Shown piece by piece: positions 24,989 through 32,757 of a stretch of 64,000 nt of DNA. The notes beneath the pieces were generated by a model. The model worked only from the letters and a program-made list of their open reading frames with translations, did no database searches and was not told the origin of the DNA. A program made the translations under genes and the position numbers. Source of the DNA: JANMEB01 sp041745295 (GTDB lineage Bacteria; Planctomycetota; Planctomycetia; Pirellulales; Pirellulaceae); assembly GCA_041745295.1 (NCBI GenBank), contig JBGTJE010000091.1, forward strand, positions 1 to 64,000. The letters are read 5' to 3'. The first letter of the stretch is position 1; each line of letters opens with the position of its first letter.

Positions 24989-25963
24989 CTATTTAGGCAA
25001 CAGGACCGAATCGATGACGTGAATCACGCCATTGGCTCCGAGAATGTCGGTCGTGAGGACTTTCGCCCCCTCGATCATCACTGTGTCGCCCTTTCGCGAG
25101 ACGTTTACAGGCTGACCGTTGACGGTCTTGACGCTGTCGGTTTTGACGACGTCCGCGGCAAGGACTTTCCCAGCCACCACGTGATAGGTCAAAATCGCGA
25201 CGAGCTTATCTTTGTTCTCTGGTTTCAACAGCGATGCCAGAGTTCCCTCGGGCAACTTAGCAAAGGCCTCATCGGTCGGAGCAAACACCGTGAAAGGGCC
25301 GTGGCCTTTGAGTGTCTCAACCAACCCAGCCGCCTTGACGGCAGCGACCAAGGTCTTGAACGATCCAGCGGAAATCGCCGTGTCCAAGATATCGCGCGGC
25401 AGAATCACCGCGTCAATCACATGAATCAAACCGTTCTTGCAAGGGACATCGGTCTTCACCACATTGGCGTTGTCGATCATCACCGAGTTGCCTTTGGTGA
25501 CAATACTAATGGCCGGGCCAGCGACCGAATTTGCGGAATTCAGTTTCACGACTTGGGCCGCATCGACGCGGCCTGGCACGACGTGATAGGTCAGGATCTG
25601 AATCAACTTGTCCTTGTTCTCTGGTTTGAGCAACATTTCAACGGTACCCTTGGGCAACTTGGCGAATGCTTCATCCGTCGGGGCGAAGACCGTGAACGGT
25701 CCTTCGCTTTTGAGAACGTCAACCAGCTCGGCTGCTTTGACCGCTGCGACCAGCGTTTTAAAAGATCCGGCGCTTACGGCCGTGTCGACGATATCTTTGT
25801 CGCTGGTGGTCGCTGCCGAAGCGGTTGAAATCGCCTGAGTCGCGCTTGTGCCGGGGGATTTTCCGGAAAGCGGACATGTGTTTTGAGCCAGTGCCGACGA
25901 CGCGATGCCCGTCGCAAGCACGAACGCGCACAAATGAGTGGACCAATTTCGAAAAACAAACAT
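24989..25963 (-). CDS. Exported protein with two fasciclin (FAS1) domains
   Basis: The 324-residue protein has a signal peptide (LCAFVLATGIASSALAQ) and two tandem FAS1 domains, ~55-190 and ~192-324. Each contains DTAVSAGSFKTLVAAVKAA or a close variant, GPFTVFAPTDEAFAKLP, a TYHVVPG/TYHVVAG strand and a C-terminal NGLIHVID/NGVIHVID. The two repeats are very similar, suggesting recent internal duplication. FAS1 proteins mediate adhesion and are often under oxidative-stress regulators in bacteria. AGGAG lies 6 nt before the ATG. The promoter shares operator-like repeats with the divergent merR promoter. Confidence 0.93.
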   Translation of the reverse strand: MFVFRNWSTHLCAFVLATGIASSALAQNTCPLSGKSPGTSATQAISTASAATTSDKDIVDTAVSAGSFKTLVAAVKAAELVDVLKSEGPFTVFAPTDEAFAKLPKGTVEMLLKPENKDKLIQILTYHVVPGRVDAAQVVKLNSANSVAGPAISIVTKGNSVMIDNANVVKTDVPCKNGLIHVIDAVILPRDILDTAISAGSFKTLVAAVKAAGLVETLKGHGPFTVFAPTDEAFAKLPEGTLASLLKPENKDKLVAILTYHVVAGKVLAADVVKTDSVKTVNGQPVNVSRKGDTVMIEGAKVLTTDILGANGVIHVIDSVLLPK

Positions 25964-26066
25964 GGGGAACTCCTAAAGGGTTTTCTTGCCCGGTGAGGGG
26001 CACCGTGGGGGGTGGGCCACCATTGACCCGCCGATGAACTTCGCGGTTCACACCGAACCGCAAAAT

Positions 26067-26081
26067 CGTTCAATTCGTTCA
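26067..26081 (+). promoter_or_regulatory. Operator-like direct repeat CGTTCA-N3-CGTTCA (site 1)
   Basis: Two CGTTCA units with 9-bp periodicity end 2 nt downstream of the fasciclin -10 box and cover its expected start site. The same motif, in the same orientation, occurs at 26122-26136 and 26257-26271. Confidence 0.6.
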
Positions 26082-26083
26082 GT

Positions 26084-26112
26084 ATGGTATCGAGACATTT
26101 CCGGTTAGTCAA
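26084..26112 (-). promoter_or_regulatory. Predicted sigma70-type promoter of the fasciclin gene
   Basis: On the minus strand TTGACT (26112-26107) and TACCAT (26089-26084) are separated by 17 bp. The predicted start falls inside operator-like repeat site 1, leaving a leader of about 110 nt before the ATG at 25963. Confidence 0.6.
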
Positions 26113-26121
26113 CAGCCATAT

Positions 26122-26136
26122 CGTTCAAATCGTTCA
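26122..26136 (+). promoter_or_regulatory. Operator-like direct repeat CGTTCA-N3-CGTTCA (site 2)
   Basis: This second copy of the 15-bp motif lies 9 bp upstream of the fasciclin -35 box. Together with site 1 it brackets that promoter. Confidence 0.55.
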
Positions 26137-26201
26137 TTTTTAGGAAAATTGTTGATTTGATTAAATGCGGCTGTTATCGCATTTATTTTCGACTATTCAG
26201 G

Positions 26202-26235
26202 CTTGTATAGACGAGAATGTGAAGGTGTAGACAAG
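26202..26235 (+). promoter_or_regulatory. LitR/CarH-like inverted operator overlapping the merR -35 box
   Basis: CTTGTATAGAC (26202-26212) and GTGTAGACAAG (26225-26235) are inverted half-sites matching at 9 of 11 positions. The TTGTATAGAC type of half-site resembles operators reported for LitR/CarH-class MerR regulators (recollection). The right arm contains the -35 box, a position suited to autorepression. Confidence 0.55.
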
Positions 26236-26256
26236 TCGAGTCGACGAATATATAAT
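26228..26256 (+). promoter_or_regulatory. Predicted sigma70-type promoter of the merR operon
   Basis: TAGACA (26228-26233) and TATAAT (26251-26256) are separated by exactly 17 bp, a near-consensus promoter. The start site would be near 26263, inside repeat site 3, leaving a leader of about 23 nt with the ribosome-binding site TAGGAGA at 26273-26279. Confidence 0.7.
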
Positions 26257-26271
26257 CGTTCAAAGCGTTCG
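26257..26271 (+). promoter_or_regulatory. Operator-like direct repeat CGTTCA-N3-CGTTCG (site 3)
   Basis: This third copy of the motif abuts the merR -10 box and covers the predicted start site. That position would block transcription if bound. Confidence 0.6.
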
Positions 26272-26285
26272 TTAGGAGACTTCCT

Positions 26286-27164
26286 GTGGATCAGTCTTTG
26301 ACACCCAAACAAGTCGCACAAGCGATTGGAGTCAGTGAAGCATCGCTGAAACGCTGGTGCGACAGGGGCCTCGTCCGCGCAGTGAGAACGGCCGGCGGCC
26401 ACCGCCGTCTGGCAGTTGAGGACGTGCTCGAGTTTTTGCGTCGTACCGGGCGTCGACCGCTGAACGCAGAATTGCTGCAACTGCCGGTAGTGCGCTCGGC
26501 GACGAATCTGACGTTAGAAGATTCGATCCGTCATTTGACCGCGGGCTTGATCGCAGGCGACGAGGAATTGGCGCTTCGTGTCTTGTTCGATTTGTATTTG
26601 GCTAAGACGAGCCTCTGCGATATCGGCGATCGCGTTATAGGCGAAGCGATGCGCCAGATCGGCGAGAAATGGTCAAATCACGATGTTGAACCGTATCAAG
26701 AGAGACGGGCGTGTGAAATTTGCGGACACATTTTGAGCCAATTGCGGGCCGTCCTGCCGACCGTTCCGGAGTCGGCCCCGCTGGCGATCGGCGGAACTCT
26801 GTGGGGCGATGCATATCGGCTGCCAACATTGCTTGTTGAATTGGCACTGCGTGAAGCAGGTTGGCGCGCCGAATCTTTGGGAACAGGCCTGCCCGCCGAA
26901 ACGCTTTGCGCGGCGATGGAGACGTTGCGGCCGAAACTATTCTGGCTAAGCGTTTCGAACATCGAGTCGGTTCCCGCATTTCTTGAGTCGTACAAGTTGA
27001 TGTACGAGCGCGCGCAACAGTTCAACATCCTGATCGCAGTCGGTGGCCACGCGTTGAACGCCGAGATTCGATGTCAAATGCAGTACAACGCCTTCTGCGA
27101 CAACCTACGTCATTTGGTGAATTTTGTCGCCGGCTTTTTGGCGGCAAAACATTTGGCCGTGTAA
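26286..27164 (+). CDS. LitR/CarH-like MerR-family regulator with degenerate B12-binding domain
   Basis: The 292-residue regulator has an N-terminal MerR winged helix (residues ~5-55: LTPKQVAQAIGVSEASLKRW and GGHRRLAVEDVLEFLRR), a helical bundle (~75-155) and a Rossmann-like cobalamin-type domain (~160-290). In photosensing CarH/LitR proteins the bundle carries W-x9-EH and the Rossmann domain DxHxxG. Here they read W129-x9-E139-R140 and D175-A-Y177-R-L-P180, so both histidines are lost. The likely result is B12-independent regulation. It starts at GTG (26286) with a TAGGAGA ribosome-binding site 7 nt upstream. It is the first gene of a six-gene plus-strand operon and is probably autoregulated through the sites in the divergent promoter region. 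Confidence 0.9.
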   Translation: MDQSLTPKQVAQAIGVSEASLKRWCDRGLVRAVRTAGGHRRLAVEDVLEFLRRTGRRPLNAELLQLPVVRSATNLTLEDSIRHLTAGLIAGDEELALRVLFDLYLAKTSLCDIGDRVIGEAMRQIGEKWSNHDVEPYQERRACEICGHILSQLRAVLPTVPESAPLAIGGTLWGDAYRLPTLLVELALREAGWRAESLGTGLPAETLCAAMETLRPKLFWLSVSNIESVPAFLESYKLMYERAQQFNILIAVGGHALNAEIRCQMQYNAFCDNLRHLVNFVAGFLAAKHLAV

Positions 27165-27195
27165 GGTCGCCGTCCCCCATTCGCAAGGCTAGTCT

Positions 27196-28638
27196 ATGTT
27201 CTCATTCCAATTGTCAACAAAAATTGCCGTGATTGGTGCCGGGATCTCCGGTTTGACGGCGGCGCACTATTTGAGCGCTCGGAATGCCGTCACCTTATTT
27301 GAGGCCAATAATTATATCGGTGGCCATACCAACACGGTCGACGTGGAACTTGGCGACGAGCGGCATCGGATCGACACGGGTTTTATTGTGTTCAACAATC
27401 GCACGTATCCGAATTTCGTTGCTTTGCTAGACGAATTAGGGGTGGCATCGCGGCCCACTTCAATGGGTTTCAGTCTGCGTTGCGATCGCACCGGGCTGGA
27501 ATACAACGGATCGTCGCTGAACGGATTGTTCACTCAGCGCCGCAATTTGATCCGGATCAGCTTTTATCGCATGCTGCGCGATATCGTGCGATTCAATCGC
27601 GAGTCCCTTCGCTTGGTTTTGCAGGGGCAGTGGCGGGGATGCGACGAAAAAACAACCGTCGCCGAATTCCTAGAATACGGTCGCTATTCGCGCGAGTTTG
27701 TCGAACATTATCTATTACCCCTGGGTTCGGCCATTTGGTCCTGCCCCGTTGGAACATTTGCCAAGTTTCCCATTCAGTTTATCGTCGAGTTCTATCGCAA
27801 TCACGGAATGCTCGCTTTGTGCGATCGCCCAGAATGGCGCGTGATCCAGGGCGGATCGGGGACTTACGTGGCGGCGCTCATTCGCCGATTCTCGGGCCGA
27901 GTCTTCACCAGCTCGCCGATTCACAAGGTTCGCCGATATCTGGACCGCGTGGAGGTCACGCCGCGAGGCGGCCGGCCCCAGAGCTTTGACCACGTCGTGA
28001 TCGCCTGCCACGCCGACCAGGCACTTAAGCTATTGGACAACCCATCTCGTTGCGAAAAAGAACTATTGGCTTCGTTTCCGTATCAGAAGAGCCATGCCGT
28101 TTTGCACACCGACGATTCGATCTTGCCTCTAAACCGACGCGCCTGGGCAAGTTGGAATTATCGATTGCCCGGCAGAGGCCATTTGGATCCGCGGTGGGCT
28201 TATGGGCCGCCACAAGGATCGGGCGATGATGCTTGCGGGACGGGGGGCAAGGGCGAAGCAGGTGCCACCGTGACGTATTGCATGAACATTTTGCAGCACC
28301 TTCGCTCGCGGTACGTGTTCAATGTGACCCTCAACTCGGACGACCGGATCGATCCGGCCAAAGTCTTGCGACGATTCGATTATGAGCATCCTGTGTTCAC
28401 GGCTCGCCGGGCGTCCGCCCAAGCGCGACATGGCGAACTGCTCGACGCGAATCGCACCTCGTTTTGCGGAGCGTATTGGGGCAACGGTTTCCATGAAGAC
28501 GGTGTCGTGAGTGCCTTGGCCGTGTGCCAGAAATTGGAAGGTAAGATCATAGCTTCCGCGACGTGGAATGCGGCAAAGTTGCAAGATGCTGAAATTGAAA
28601 ACGCCTTCGCACTGCCGAGCGACTGCACGGGAAGATGA
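27196..28638 (+). CDS. COG2907-type FAD-dependent oxidoreductase (amine oxidase-like)
   Basis: The 480-residue flavoprotein has IAVIGAGISGLTAAHYLS as FAD-binding Rossmann motif, VTLFEANNYIGGHTNTV and IDTGFIVFNNRTYPNF, typical of the COG2907 branch of the amine oxidase/phytoene desaturase superfamily. A C-terminal FAD-contact region lies near SFCGAYWGNGFHEDGVVSAL. Family members are encoded next to CFA-synthase-like methyltransferases and DUF1365 in light- and singlet-oxygen-induced operons. A role in modifying membrane fatty acids is inferred. It is 31 nt downstream of merR and overlaps DUF1365 by 4 nt. Confidence 0.9.
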   Translation: MFSFQLSTKIAVIGAGISGLTAAHYLSARNAVTLFEANNYIGGHTNTVDVELGDERHRIDTGFIVFNNRTYPNFVALLDELGVASRPTSMGFSLRCDRTGLEYNGSSLNGLFTQRRNLIRISFYRMLRDIVRFNRESLRLVLQGQWRGCDEKTTVAEFLEYGRYSREFVEHYLLPLGSAIWSCPVGTFAKFPIQFIVEFYRNHGMLALCDRPEWRVIQGGSGTYVAALIRRFSGRVFTSSPIHKVRRYLDRVEVTPRGGRPQSFDHVVIACHADQALKLLDNPSRCEKELLASFPYQKSHAVLHTDDSILPLNRRAWASWNYRLPGRGHLDPRWAYGPPQGSGDDACGTGGKGEAGATVTYCMNILQHLRSRYVFNVTLNSDDRIDPAKVLRRFDYEHPVFTARRASAQARHGELLDANRTSFCGAYWGNGFHEDGVVSALAVCQKLEGKIIASATWNAAKLQDAEIENAFALPSDCTGR

Positions 28639-29501
28639 ACGTGTCGAGAAGTCAAATGAAAACACGCGAAGCCCTGTCAACTTGCCTGTACGAAGGGACC
28701 GTTCGCCATCGGCGACATGTCGCGGCCGCACACGCGTTCCGCTATCGAGTATTCATGGTTCAACTCGATCTGGCAGAAACCGAAATACTTTTCGGCCAAC
28801 CGGGCATCTGGTCGACCCGCTGGCCGGCGGTGGCCCGATTCAAGCGGGAGGATCATCTGGGCGACCCCGATCGACCGCTGGCGGATTGCGTTCGCGAGTT
28901 GGTCGAGTCGCGCGTCGGCTGGCGACCGGCTGGCCCGATTCGACTGTTGACGCAGTTTCGCTACTTCGGATTTCAAATGAATCCCATCAGCATGTTCTAT
29001 TGTTTTGATCCGCGCGGCGAATCGCTGGAGGCCGTCGTCGCCGAAGTCAATAACACGCCCTGGAACGAGCGCCATTGCTACGTGCTGGATCTGCGCGATC
29101 AAGCCGGGTGTCGCATGCTGTCCGCAGCGCACGCCAAAGCTTTTCACGTGTCGCCCTTCTTTTCGATGGACATGGACTACCGCTGGCGTTTGAATGTCCC
29201 TGGCGAACGACTGATGATTCATATCGAGTCCTCGGCCCAACGCACTCGGTCATTTGACGCGACGTTGGTCATGCGCAGGATTCCACTGACGCGTTGGCAT
29301 TTAACGCGCGTGCTGGTACGGTATCCGCTCATGACGCTGCAGATTTTCGCGGGCATTTATTGGCAAGCTTTTCGCTTATGGCGCAAACGCGTGCCCTATG
29401 TGCCGCATCCCCAAACAAATCAACTGCGTGGTGCTCGTCCGCCAACGTCTGACCAAGTTGCCGTTTCCTCCATCCCGCTCGGTCGAGGGAAATTCAGATG
29501 A
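28635..29501 (+). CDS. DUF1365 family protein
   Basis: The 288-residue protein has the family features CLYEGTVRHRRHVAAAHAFRYRVFM near the start, FRYFGFQMNPISMFYCFD (~105-125), EVNNTPWNERHCYVL and AKAFHVSPFFSMDMDYRW. The activity is unknown. It is nearly always encoded beside COG2907 flavoproteins and CFA-synthase-like enzymes. The start overlaps the upstream stop (ATGA), and its own stop overlaps the next start in the same way. The three genes are therefore tightly coupled and the products probably act in one lipid-modification pathway. Confidence 0.9.
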   Translation: MNVSRSQMKTREALSTCLYEGTVRHRRHVAAAHAFRYRVFMVQLDLAETEILFGQPGIWSTRWPAVARFKREDHLGDPDRPLADCVRELVESRVGWRPAGPIRLLTQFRYFGFQMNPISMFYCFDPRGESLEAVVAEVNNTPWNERHCYVLDLRDQAGCRMLSAAHAKAFHVSPFFSMDMDYRWRLNVPGERLMIHIESSAQRTRSFDATLVMRRIPLTRWHLTRVLVRYPLMTLQIFAGIYWQAFRLWRKRVPYVPHPQTNQLRGARPPTSDQVAVSSIPLGRGKFR

Positions 29502-30835
29502 ACAAGATGGTTTCAACCCGGGGAAATGTTCCCATTCGCTTGGGGTTCTTCGATCGCTTGGCGCGGCGATTGGTCGTTCGCCAATTGGATGGCTTGCGTC
29601 GTGGCCAGATCACGCTCGTTGATGCCGGCGGTACGCGCGCCTACGGTCAAGCCGCGGAGTTGCATGCGACGATCGACGTGCATCATCCGCGGTTTTACCG
29701 CGATGCGGTCGTGAGTGGCAGCATTTCGGTTGGCGAATCGTACATGCGCGGCGACTGGGATTGCGATGATTTAACTAGCTTATTCCGAATCTTTGTGCGA
29801 AACCGAGACTCAGCGAATCGGCTGGAGGGTGGATTGGCCCGTCTCGCGGGATGGGGCCAGCGGATGCATCACGGGTGGCGTGCGAACACGCGCGCCGGGA
29901 GCCGTCGGAATATTGAAGCTCACTATGATCTGGGCAATGATTTCTTTCGCCTGTGGCTCGACGACACGATGGCTTATTCGAGCGGCATCTTTCCCAGGTG
30001 CGACGCGACGCTGGGCGAAGCCTCGACCGAAAAGTTCGATCGCGTTTGTCGCAAGCTCGACTTGGGGCCAGGGGATGATGTGCTCGAAATCGGCAGCGGC
30101 TGGGGGGGCTTTGCGCTGCACGCGGCAGGGCACTATGGGTGCCGAGTGACCACGACTACGATCTCGAAAGAACAATTTGACGTCGCCCAGAGGCGTATCC
30201 ACCAAGCCGGTTTGGACGAGCGCATTACGCTTCTCAATCAGGACTATCGCGCATTGGCTGGCCAGTTCGACAAGTTGGTTTCGATCGAAATGATTGAAGC
30301 CGTCGGCTATCGGAATTTCGACGCGTTCTTTCGCCAATGCGGCGGGCTGCTGCGGCCGGACGGGACGATGATGCTACAGGCCATCGTCATGCCAGAGCGT
30401 GATTACGACAAATACCTGCGTTCGGTCGATTTCTTACAGCGTTACATCTTTCCAGGAGGCTGTTTGCCTTCACTGGGAGCCATTCTGGAATCGGTCGGTC
30501 GCACGACAGACTTGCGTTTTGCAAACGCAGAGGATTTTGGCGCCCATTATGCGCAGACGTTGCGCTGCTGGCGGCACGCGTTTCGCCAGCGGCTCGATGA
30601 GGTGCGGCGGCAAGGTTTTTCGCCGGCGTTCATCCGCATGTGGGAATACTATCTTTGCTATTGCGAAGCAGCGTTTGAAGAACGGCACGTCGGTGTTTTG
30701 CAAATCCAATTCGACAAGCATTTATGCCGTCGGGATCCGTATCGACTCCGCGCGGCTGCGGCGCAAGGCGATCGCTCATTTTCGCCAATCCCGGCTACGA
30801 TGCCGGCCCTTCCCTCCATGCTTTGCGGAGAATAA
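29498..30835 (+). CDS. CFA-synthase-like SAM-dependent methyltransferase 1
   Basis: The 445-residue cyclopropane-fatty-acyl-phospholipid synthase family enzyme has an N-terminal lipid-docking domain (~1-130) and a class I methyltransferase domain. Key blocks are EAHYDLGNDFFRLWLDDTMAYSSG, the SAM site VLEIGSGWGGFALHAA, QDYRALAGQFDKLVSIEMIEAVG and the downstream YIFPGGCLPSL. It is expected to methylate or cyclopropanate unsaturated phospholipid acyl chains at the membrane. It resembles full-length Cfa more than the second methyltransferase, 8 nt downstream, does. Confidence 0.92.
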   Translation: MNKMVSTRGNVPIRLGFFDRLARRLVVRQLDGLRRGQITLVDAGGTRAYGQAAELHATIDVHHPRFYRDAVVSGSISVGESYMRGDWDCDDLTSLFRIFVRNRDSANRLEGGLARLAGWGQRMHHGWRANTRAGSRRNIEAHYDLGNDFFRLWLDDTMAYSSGIFPRCDATLGEASTEKFDRVCRKLDLGPGDDVLEIGSGWGGFALHAAGHYGCRVTTTTISKEQFDVAQRRIHQAGLDERITLLNQDYRALAGQFDKLVSIEMIEAVGYRNFDAFFRQCGGLLRPDGTMMLQAIVMPERDYDKYLRSVDFLQRYIFPGGCLPSLGAILESVGRTTDLRFANAEDFGAHYAQTLRCWRHAFRQRLDEVRRQGFSPAFIRMWEYYLCYCEAAFEERHVGVLQIQFDKHLCRRDPYRLRAAAAQGDRSFSPIPATMPALPSMLCGE

Positions 30836-30843
30836 GTGGATCG

Positions 30844-31890
30844 ATGGGGATGTTACAAATTGGAATCGACGCCGTCGAACGCGGTCTCGTCCCGGACGTT
30901 TTGACCCGGGCTGCGATCCGTCGTTTGTGCCGGGCGCGGTTGCTCAAATCGGATCAGGGTGAAACGGAACAAGCCCCTGGAGTCCAGCAAGCGTTCGTCG
31001 AATCGATGCGCCACGGACCGATTGCTCCGGTGCCAGAAAAGGCCAATCAACAGCATTACGAATTGCCACCAGAGTTCTTTTCGACCATCCTCGGTCCGCG
31101 GCGAAAATACAGTTGCTGCTATTTTGCCAACGTCGATAGCACGTTGGCTCAAGCAGAAGAGACCGCGCTAATCGCGACATGCGCGCGGGCCCAGCTTTCC
31201 AATGGCCAAGACATCTTGGAACTTGGTTGCGGTTGGGGATCTCTGTCGTTATGGATCGCGGAGCAGTTTCCGGGGAGCCGGATTACGGCGGTGTCCAATG
31301 CGGCACCCCAGCGGCGTTTTATCGAGCTGGAAGCTCGCCGGCGAGGATTGGGAAATCTCAGAATCGTCACGGCCGACATGAACGATTTTGCGCCGCGCAG
31401 CAACCAATTTGATCGGGTTGTTTCGGTCGAGATGTTCGAGCACATGCGAAATTACGAGCAACTCTTGGCTCGGATCGCGTCGTGGTTGCGCCCCGCGGGC
31501 AAACTTTTTGTTCATATTTTTTGCCATCGTCGGCTGGCATATGCGTTTGAATCCGACGGAGCGGCGAATTGGATGGGGCAGCATTTTTTTACGGGTGGAA
31601 TCATGCCCAGCTCCGATTTGCTGCAGCGGTTCAATCGGGACATGATCGTCACCGGACAATGGACTTGGCCGGGAATCCATTATCAGCGGACCTGTGCGGC
31701 CTGGCTGGCGAATATGGATGCCCGTCGTAACGAGGTGCACTCAATCTTGGTGTCGACTTACGGAAGCAATCACGCTTGGCGTTGGCTCAACCGTTGGCGC
31801 ACGTTTTTTCTCTCCGGTGCGGAACTCTTTGGATACGCGCGCGGACGAGAATGGTGCGTTTCGCACTATTTGCTGGAGCAAGCCGTGTAA
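30844..31890 (+). CDS. CFA-synthase-like SAM-dependent methyltransferase 2
   Basis: The 348-residue product has a divergent, shorter N-terminus and the core QHYELPPEFFSTILGPRRKYS, SAM motif ILELGCGWGSLSLWIA, and VVSVEMFEHMRNYEQLLARI. SCCYF precedes the SAM domain. This branch of the CFA-synthase superfamily also includes small-molecule methyltransferases and the methyltransferases of light-response clusters. I chose the ATG at 30844, 8 nt after the upstream stop, because the longer frame from 30724 overlaps the first methyltransferase without family homology. The two enzymes probably perform successive or alternative acyl-chain modifications. Confidence 0.88.
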   Translation: MGMLQIGIDAVERGLVPDVLTRAAIRRLCRARLLKSDQGETEQAPGVQQAFVESMRHGPIAPVPEKANQQHYELPPEFFSTILGPRRKYSCCYFANVDSTLAQAEETALIATCARAQLSNGQDILELGCGWGSLSLWIAEQFPGSRITAVSNAAPQRRFIELEARRRGLGNLRIVTADMNDFAPRSNQFDRVVSVEMFEHMRNYEQLLARIASWLRPAGKLFVHIFCHRRLAYAFESDGAANWMGQHFFTGGIMPSSDLLQRFNRDMIVTGQWTWPGIHYQRTCAAWLANMDARRNEVHSILVSTYGSNHAWRWLNRWRTFFLSGAELFGYARGREWCVSHYLLEQAV

Positions 31891-31920
31891 CGTGACGCAA
31901 TTGCCAACCGCGGGAGCATA

Positions 31921-32703
31921 GTGCCCATGGGACAAACACTACTGATCGCTTTGTTGGGCCTACTGCTTGTGATGCTCTTGCTTTGGTGCCTGTCCTTGGC
32001 CCGCCGCGATGCGAGCATCGTCGACCCGTTTTGGGGAGCGGGCTTTGCGCTGACGGCCTGGCTCGTTGTGTGGTGGAATTGGCCGGCGAGTCCGCGCGGT
32101 TTGTTGCTCGCCTGGCTGACGACGATTTGGGGACTCCGGCTTTCAATCTTTCTATTGCGGCGCAATTGGGGCAAAGGGGAAGATCGACGTTATGTTGCCA
32201 TGCGCGAGCGGCACGGCCAGCGCTTTTGGTGGATCAGCCTGTTCACCGTCTTTCTCCTGCAAGGTGTGATTCTCTGGTTTATCGCTTTACCGATCCAAGT
32301 ATCGGCGGCGATGCGTTCGATCAATCCACTGGGATGGATCGATGGGATCGGCACATTGGTTTGGTGCGTCGGTTTATTCTTTGAGGCGGTTGGCGACTGG
32401 CAACTGGCGCGATTCAAGGCCGGCGCGAGGAACGCCGGGCGCGTCATGGACCGCGGATTATGGCGGTACACGCGGCACCCAAATTATTTTGGCGATTGCT
32501 GCGTCTGGTGGGGTCTTTATTTCATCGCCGTGGCGGGCGGGGCCTGGTGGACAATCGCCAGCCCGTTGCTGATGTCGCTCCTGTTGATGCGCGTTTCCGG
32601 TGTGACGCTTTTGGAAAGCACGATTGTCGACCGCCGTCCGGAATATGCGGCGTACCAAGCTCGCACGAGTTCCTTTTTCCCCTGGTCGCCGAAATCAAGC
32701 TAA
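31921..32703 (+). CDS. DUF1295 family membrane protein (steroid 5-alpha-reductase-like)
   Basis: The 260-residue protein has six to seven membrane segments. It shows the DUF1295 signatures ARRDASIVDPFWGAGF, GLRLSIFLLRRNWGKGEDRRY, the C-terminal GLWRYTRHPNYFGDCCVWWG (the NADPH-binding region of the ICMT/5-alpha-reductase fold) and PEYAAYQARTSSFFPW. It is a likely membrane-bound reductase or methyltransferase-like enzyme acting on lipids. GGGAG precedes the GTG at 31921; the ATG at 31927 is an alternative. It is the last gene of the merR operon. Confidence 0.9.
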   Translation: MPMGQTLLIALLGLLLVMLLLWCLSLARRDASIVDPFWGAGFALTAWLVVWWNWPASPRGLLLAWLTTIWGLRLSIFLLRRNWGKGEDRRYVAMRERHGQRFWWISLFTVFLLQGVILWFIALPIQVSAAMRSINPLGWIDGIGTLVWCVGLFFEAVGDWQLARFKAGARNAGRVMDRGLWRYTRHPNYFGDCCVWWGLYFIAVAGGAWWTIASPLLMSLLLMRVSGVTLLESTIVDRRPEYAAYQARTSSFFPWSPKSS

Positions 32704-32757
32704 TTCCCCCGGCAGGGCGGCTCGTTGGCCCGCATCGTTTTGACGACGCACGCGGAG

